Positions 13,369-17,504 of a stretch of DNA of 17,504 nt are shown here, piece by piece. The stretch covers positions 1 to 17,504 of the forward strand of contig CABUDJ010000044.1 in NCBI GenBank assembly GCA_902490325.1, in the 5' to 3' direction. The position numbers and the translations under genes were made by a program. Within the stretch, counting starts at the first letter, position 1; every line of letters begins with the position of its first letter. This stretch comes from an uncultured Collinsella sp. GTDB taxonomy: Bacteria; Actinomycetota; Coriobacteriia; Coriobacteriales; Coriobacteriaceae. The notes beneath the pieces were generated by a model. The model saw only the letters and a list, made by a program, of their open reading frames with translations. It made no database searches and was not told the DNA's origin.

Positions 13369-13443
13369 GGCATAAAGGGATAGGTTGTTTTTGATTGGTA
13401 AAGCGTTTGACCTGCCAAATTAAACCTGTCCCTTTTTGGTCGG
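13369..13443 (+). repeat. Family B repeat element, copy 2
   Basis: Direct repeat of copy 1, in the same orientation. The 3' 47 nt (13397-13443) differ at only four positions; the 5' half has drifted. A stem of AAAGGGATAGGTT (13374-13386) with AACCTGTCCCTTT and a following T tract remains, so it may terminate the upstream gene. It begins six bases after that gene's stop codon. Confidence 0.85.
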
Positions 13444-13474
13444 CTGCCGTTTGGGGGCGGATTGGCAACGCTCG

Positions 13475-13503
13475 CTGATTGTAGTCTTGACCTGCGCTAG
13501 AAT
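13475..13503 (+). promoter_or_regulatory. Candidate pgi promoter
   Basis: TAGAAT (13498-13503) is a good -10 box. At 17 nt upstream is CTGATT (13475-13480), a weak -35. A better -35, TTGACC (13487-13492), lacks a good -10 at the correct distance. The assignment is tentative. Confidence 0.4.
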
Positions 13504-13520
13504 AGTGGCATCTGAATGTC

Positions 13521-13544
13521 CGGGCGCATGGAGGCGTGCGCCCG
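13521..13544 (+). promoter_or_regulatory. 8-bp hairpin in the pgi leader
   Basis: CGGGCGCA (13521-13528) pairs perfectly with TGCGCCCG (13537-13544) around an 8-nt loop. It sits between the candidate promoter and the AGGAGG ribosome site. It may stabilise the mRNA 5' end; no switch mechanism is evident. Confidence 0.5.
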
Positions 13545-13562
13545 TATGCTGAGGAGGACTCT

Positions 13563-15257
13563 ATGGCAACTGTTGCCGCACCTATCGATGCTACGTCGAC
13601 TGCCGCTTGGAAGGCGCTCGAGGCTCATCAGGAGAAGCTCGAGGCCGATGGTATCGACCTCAAGGCCTGGTTCGCTGCTGACGCCGACCGCGTGAACAAG
13701 CTGAGCTTTGACGCCGGTGACCTGCACTTCGATCTGTCGAAGAACCTGGTGACCGATGAGACCGTCAAGCTGCTGTGCGATCTTGCCCGCGAGGTGAAGC
13801 TCGAGGAGCGCCGCGACGCCATGTTCTCTGGCGAGCACATCAACACTACCGAGGACCGCGCTGTCCTGCACACCGCGCTGCGCCGCCCGGCAAGCGAGAA
13901 GGGCCAGCTCATCGTCGACGGCCAGGACGTCGTCGCCGACGTGCACGAGGTCCTCGACCGCATGTATGCCTTCGCCGAGCGCGTGCGCTCCGGTGAGTGG
14001 AAGGGCGTTACCGGCAAGAAGATCGAGCATCTGGTGTCCATCGGCATCGGCGGCTCCGACCTGGGCCCGGTCATGGCCTACGAGGCTCTGCGTCCCTATG
14101 CCGACGCCGGTATCGACTGCCGCTACATCTCCAACATCGACCCCAACGACCAGGCCGAGAAGCTTAAGGGCCTGGATCCCGAGACCACGCTCGTAATCAT
14201 CGTCTCCAAGACCTTCACCACGCTCGAGACCCTCACCAACGCCCGCGAGGTCAAGACCTGGATGCTCGAGCAGCTCAAGGCTCAGGGCGCCATCGACGGC
14301 TCCGATGAGCAGAACGCCGAGGCCGTGGCAAAGCACTTCGTCGCCGTTTCCACCGCACTCGAGAAGGTTGAGGCCTTCGGTATCGACCCCGCCAACGCCT
14401 TCGGTTTCTGGAACTGGGTTGGCGGCCGCTATTCCGTTGACTCCGCCGTGGGCCTGTCGCTGATCGTCGTGCTTGGCCCCGAGCGCTTCCAGCAGTTCCT
14501 CGAGGGCTTCCACGCCATCGACGAGTACTTCTGCAACACCCCGCTCGAGAACAACGCCGTCGCGCTAATGGGCCTGCTCAACGTTTGGTACGTCAACTTC
14601 TTCGGTTCCAAGAGCCACGCCGTGCTGCCGTACTGCCAGTATCTGCACCGTTTCCCGGCCTACCTGCAGCAGCTCACCATGGAGTCCAACGGCAAGCACG
14701 TCCGCTGGGACGGCAGCGCCGTGACCTCCGACACCGGTGAGATCTTCTGGGGCGAGCCCGGCACCAACGGCCAGCATGCCTTCTACCAGCTGCTGCACCA
14801 GGGCACCGTGGTGGTTCCGGCCGATTTCATCGCCTTTGCCAATACCGCCAACCCTGCGACCGATAGCGGTCAGGACGTGCATGAGCTGTTCTTGGGCAAC
14901 TTCCTGGCCCAGACCAAGGCACTCGCCTTTGGTAAGACGGCCGATGAGGTGCGCGCCGAGGGCACGCCCGAGCAGATCGTCCCGGCCCGCTGCTTTGAGG
15001 GCAACCGTCCGACGACCTCGATTTTTGGCGACACGCTGACCCCGTTCGCGCTCGGCGAGCTCATCGCCCTGTACGAGCACATCACGTTTGTCGAGGGCAC
15101 GGTCTGGGGCATCGACTCCTACGACCAGTGGGGCGTCGAGCTGGGCAAGCAGCTTGCCAAGCAGATCACCCCGGCCTTCCACGACGACGCCGCCAAGGCC
15201 GAGCAGGACGCTTCGACTCAGGCGCTCATCGAGTTCTACCGCGCGCATCGCAAGTAG
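13563..15257 (+). CDS. pgi: Glucose-6-phosphate isomerase
   Basis: A 564-residue cytoplasmic enzyme interconverting glucose-6-phosphate and fructose-6-phosphate in glycolysis and gluconeogenesis. Signature segments appear in order: VSIGIGGSDLGPVMAYEAL, VIIVSKTFTTLETLTNA (phosphate-binding Ser/Thr), GFWNWVGGRYSVDSAVGLSL (family signature 1), the GSKSHAVLPYCQYL and ESNGKHV segment, GEPGTNGQHAFYQLLHQG with the catalytic His region, and YDQWGVELGKQLA with the C-terminal Lys region. Length is normal. ATG at 13563 follows GAGGAGGACTCT, a strong ribosome site; the open frame before it is non-coding leader. Codon use is strongly biased to C/G-ending codons, as expected for a highly expressed core gene. 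It ends at a strong terminator. Confidence 0.97.
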   Translation: MATVAAPIDATSTAAWKALEAHQEKLEADGIDLKAWFAADADRVNKLSFDAGDLHFDLSKNLVTDETVKLLCDLAREVKLEERRDAMFSGEHINTTEDRAVLHTALRRPASEKGQLIVDGQDVVADVHEVLDRMYAFAERVRSGEWKGVTGKKIEHLVSIGIGGSDLGPVMAYEALRPYADAGIDCRYISNIDPNDQAEKLKGLDPETTLVIIVSKTFTTLETLTNAREVKTWMLEQLKAQGAIDGSDEQNAEAVAKHFVAVSTALEKVEAFGIDPANAFGFWNWVGGRYSVDSAVGLSLIVVLGPERFQQFLEGFHAIDEYFCNTPLENNAVALMGLLNVWYVNFFGSKSHAVLPYCQYLHRFPAYLQQLTMESNGKHVRWDGSAVTSDTGEIFWGEPGTNGQHAFYQLLHQGTVVVPADFIAFANTANPATDSGQDVHELFLGNFLAQTKALAFGKTADEVRAEGTPEQIVPARCFEGNRPTTSIFGDTLTPFALGELIALYEHITFVEGTVWGIDSYDQWGVELGKQLAKQITPAFHDDAAKAEQDASTQALIEFYRAHRK

Positions 15258-15289
15258 TCGCTGCTGTTAACGCATCGCGCCTTATAGTC

Positions 15290-15324
15290 AGGGGCCCGTA
15301 TCCTATCGGATGCGGGCCCCTTTG
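15290..15324 (+). terminator. Rho-independent terminator of pgi
   Basis: AGGGGCCCGTATCC (15290-15303) pairs with GGATGCGGGCCCCT (15308-15321) around TATC, with one G-U pair. TTT then GCTTT follows. It may also stop the convergent minus-strand genes. Confidence 0.88.
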
Positions 15325-15398
15325 CTTTGCCGTGGTCCCGGGGCGCACGGCCTTTGTGGAACATCGCCGGGGCGCCGCACGCTGCGAGAACCCTGCGC

Positions 15399-16703
15399 CT
15401 AGATCTCGGCCTCCGCATGGCCTCGCTGCGCCTCGGGCAGCTCCCCGTAGAGCGGATGGTCTTCGAGCCTAAAGCGCTCGACCTGTTCGGGAGTGCGACC
15501 GCGTACAAAGAGCCACGAGCGATCAATCGGCGTCGCCATGAGCGTGCTGGGCAGCGCGTCGGCGCGGTCGGAAAACACCCGGGCACTCTCGGGATCCTGG
15601 AACGCCAGCACCAGATGCGTGTCGCAGTTGCCCATGATGGAGCGTGCGCGTGCCTCGCCATAGAGCGCATCGAGCTGGTTGGTCGACTGCAGCAGCAGCG
15701 TTGCCCAGATGTTGCGGCTTCGGATAATCGAGAGCACGTTGTCGATCTGGGGGATCTGCAGATTTGCGAAGTCATCGAGCATAAAGCGCACGGGCACGGG
15801 CAGGCTGCCGTCGGGCTGCCTATCGGCCTCACGAATGAGGCCCATAAACGCCTGCGAAATAAAGAGGCCGGTCAGCGGATCGAGATTGCGGTCAATATCG
15901 CTCACGGTTACAAACAGGGCGCAGGGGGTGTGTCCCATGGAAGCGAAGTCCACCTGATGACACTCACGATAGAGCTGTGCCGCACCGTCGAATCCCAGAC
16001 ACATGACCTTTTCGGCAAGGATGCCGACGATGCTCGCGTGCATGCGCTCGGCATTTTGCGTAATGGCGTAGCGCCGCCATAGCGAGAGGGCATAGCTTTG
16101 GGGGTCGGTCGTGATCAGGTCGTCAAACAATCGACTCGTGGCACCGTCCTGCAGGTGCTCGATCAGCTTGATGACCGAGCTGATCGTCTGCTCGTCGGCG
16201 GGTAGCTGTTCGGTGACGTAGGCGATAAGACACGACAGCAGGTTTGCCGCCGCATGATCCCAAAAAGGCTGGTTGTTGTCCTCGATGGGGCAGATGGCCT
16301 TTGCCACCGAGAGGATGTCCTGCTGGTTGAGCCTGCCGTCCGCCTTGCGGCGAATGTGCCTCAGGGGGTTGTAGCCGCAGCGCTCGATGCCGGGCGCAAG
16401 GGCCGGGACGGTGTTGAGGTCGGCGAAGTTGAGACAATGCACGCGGTAACCGTGGGCTGCCAGCACGGGTCCCACTTCGCGACAGAGCGTGCCTTTGGTG
16501 TCGAGCACGATGTAGCTTGCGTTCATTTGCAGCAGGTTGGGCTTGAGGACGTTTCGGGTCTTGCCGGCTCCCGAGGGGCCGATCACAAGTGCGTTGTTGT
16601 TGAGTCCCGTTTGGCGGGTGTCGCAGGAAAGCGTTCGATCCTTGGCGAGGACGGTGGACGATGCGGACTTAGATGCGGCGAGGCGGCTGGCGAGGTTAGA
16701 CAT
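15399..16703 (-). CDS. VirD4/TraG-type coupling ATPase (type IV secretion conjugative DNA transfer protein), short form
   Basis: A 434-residue ATPase of the coupling-protein family that hands DNA-relaxase complexes to a type IV secretion channel. Walker A is GPSGAGKT (residues 42-49), then LLQMNASYIVLDTKGTLCRE; Walker B is VRFMLDDFANLQIP near residue 306, followed by IRSRNIWATLLLQSTNQL and MGNCDTHLVLAFQD, all typical of TraG/VirD4. Conjugative homologues usually start with one or more membrane helices; this one has only about 35 polar residues before the ATPase core, so it may need a partner or be cytosolic. ATG at 16703 has AAGGAGG five bases upstream. It overlaps the protease gene by 8 nt, so the two are coupled. 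It converges on pgi. Confidence 0.88.
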   Translation of the reverse strand: MSNLASRLAASKSASSTVLAKDRTLSCDTRQTGLNNNALVIGPSGAGKTRNVLKPNLLQMNASYIVLDTKGTLCREVGPVLAAHGYRVHCLNFADLNTVPALAPGIERCGYNPLRHIRRKADGRLNQQDILSVAKAICPIEDNNQPFWDHAAANLLSCLIAYVTEQLPADEQTISSVIKLIEHLQDGATSRLFDDLITTDPQSYALSLWRRYAITQNAERMHASIVGILAEKVMCLGFDGAAQLYRECHQVDFASMGHTPCALFVTVSDIDRNLDPLTGLFISQAFMGLIREADRQPDGSLPVPVRFMLDDFANLQIPQIDNVLSIIRSRNIWATLLLQSTNQLDALYGEARARSIMGNCDTHLVLAFQDPESARVFSDRADALPSTLMATPIDRSWLFVRGRTPEQVERFRLEDHPLYGELPEAQRGHAEAEI

Positions 16704-17313
16704 GGGCGACCTCCTTGGTGGTCGAGAGGATTTCGTGGGCAAAGCCGAGCTCGACGGCGCGCTCGGCCGAAAGGTAGGTGTCTTTTGCAGTGAGGGACTG
16801 GATGCGCTTGGGCGTGAGGCCGCTGCGGTCCGAGAAGATTTGCGTGAGGGTCTTGCGGGTCTGCATGAGACGCCGGCTGGTTTCTTGCAGCGCAAGTGCC
16901 GAGCCGCCTGCCCCCTGGGGGATCAGCGGGTCGTGAATCATGAGCTCTGCATGGGGCGCCATACGGCGATCGTCGCCGCCCATAAAGATCACGGCGCCCA
17001 TGGACGCGGCGAATTCCAGACAGACGGTGCGGATGGGGCACGATGCGAGGCGCATGGCGTCATAGATCGCAAGGCCCGATCGCACGCTTCCGCCGGCGCT
17101 GGCGACAAATATGGTGATGGGGCGGCTGGGGTCGGTGGCATCGAGCAGGCGGATCTGCTGGCATAGGTCGTGGGCCATCGGGGTTTCGATGTTTCCCATG
17201 ACGGAGAGCTCGCGACGGGCGAGCATCTCATCGTAAATGCTGGTGAGCGTGATGCCTCGGGCGGATTCACGCATGGTGAGGGGGCTGATGATGGGGGAAT
17301 GATTGGTGTCCAT
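16696..17313 (-). CDS. ClpP-like serine protease (element-encoded ClpP family)
   Basis: A 205-residue protease of the ClpP/crotonase-like fold. The catalytic triad is visible: Ser104 in EFAASMGAVIF, His127 in AELMIHDP, and Asp178 in AKDTYLSAERAVELGFA. IFVASAGGSVRSGLAIYDAM is the oxyanion/strand motif. The N-terminus lacks the usual housekeeping ClpP start and the sequence is divergent, as in ClpP paralogues of phages and mobile elements. ATG at 17313 follows AAAGGAG by five bases. The 3' end overlaps the coupling-ATPase start (ATGTCTAA, 8 nt), so they form one transcription unit. It may process a transfer protein, by analogy with phage head proteases, or work with host Clp chaperones; both are inferences. 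Confidence 0.88.
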   Translation of the reverse strand: MDTNHSPIISPLTMRESARGITLTSIYDEMLARRELSVMGNIETPMAHDLCQQIRLLDATDPSRPITIFVASAGGSVRSGLAIYDAMRLASCPIRTVCLEFAASMGAVIFMGGDDRRMAPHAELMIHDPLIPQGAGGSALALQETSRRLMQTRKTLTQIFSDRSGLTPKRIQSLTAKDTYLSAERAVELGFAHEILSTTKEVAHV

Positions 17314-17504
17314 GAGGACTCCTTTCTGTTGGTTGTGTTGTGGAATAGGATTGTTGCCCGCGGAGGGGCTGGCGGGCTACAGGGTTCGTCCGAGCCTGAG
17401 ATCGAGCTCGGTTGTGGGGCAGACTGCCTGTTCGTGCGGCTCGCAAGCGCCAAGGGCTCCAAAGCGATAGAGCGTTACGGCGGGCTATTTGAGGGCTATC
17501 TCGC
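17314..17504 (-). other. Unassigned stretch upstream of the ClpP-like gene
   Basis: On the minus strand there is a stop at 17487-17485, with five codons of an upstream frame (EIALK) running off the window, perhaps the end of another gene. The next 35 codons (17484-17380) are open up to a TAG at 17379-17377 and read like protein (YRFGALGACEPHEQAVC) but have no ATG, GTG or TTG start. No promoter or repeat was recognised. Confidence 0.35.

Noticed and set aside
13497..14513. Minus-strand 338-codon open frame opposite pgi
   Set aside because: Antisense shadow of a strongly codon-biased gene; no start signals or motifs.

Overview
The window looks like a chromosomal segment of a high-G+C Gram-positive gut anaerobe of the class Coriobacteriia, most like Collinsella. 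This is inferred from strong AGGAGG-type ribosome sites, frequent GTG/TTG starts, and the gene content (DUF3793-flavodoxin pair, ferredoxin-fused aldo/keto reductase, Y-family polymerase with a YolD partner, polar amino acid ABC operon). No database comparison was possible.

Layout. 1-291 is the 3' end of a secreted-protein gene whose frame is interrupted at a GC run, then a terminator. 479-685 is a small two-helix membrane protein. 794-2026 (minus) is a ketopantoate reductase preceded by a short remnant resembling the C-terminus of cyclase-family proteins. 2189-5527 (plus) holds an aldo/keto reductase with two 4Fe-4S motifs, a Gfo/Idh/MocA oxidoreductase and endonuclease IV. The last two genes each follow a copy of the same 24-15-24 hairpin element (family A), whose inner arms differ between copies but stay complementary. 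5589-8841 is a complete polar amino acid ABC importer operon (lipoprotein, intercistronic hairpin, permease with an unusual N-terminal extracytoplasmic domain, ATPase, terminator).

8898-10627 is a metal/redox cluster: flavodoxin and DUF3793 on the minus strand, divergent from a membrane-anchored MxCxxC metal-binding protein whose promoter carries a CsoR-like palindrome. 10654-12577 (minus) is a translesion-synthesis operon (Y-family polymerase and YolD-like protein, overlapping by 8 nt) with a -35/-10 promoter and two SOS-box-like sites. 12839-13363 is a short protein resembling only the NAD-binding half of iron-containing alcohol dehydrogenases, flanked by two copies of a second repeat (family B). 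13563-15257 is phosphoglucose isomerase with its terminator.

15399-17313 (minus) contains a ClpP-like protease overlapping a VirD4/TraG-type coupling ATPase, which suggests the edge of an integrated conjugative element converging on pgi. No tRNA, rRNA, CRISPR array or transposase was seen. The most unusual signals are the family A hairpins, the family B repeats bracketing one gene, the N-terminally extended permease, and the metal-binding fusion under a CsoR-like operator.
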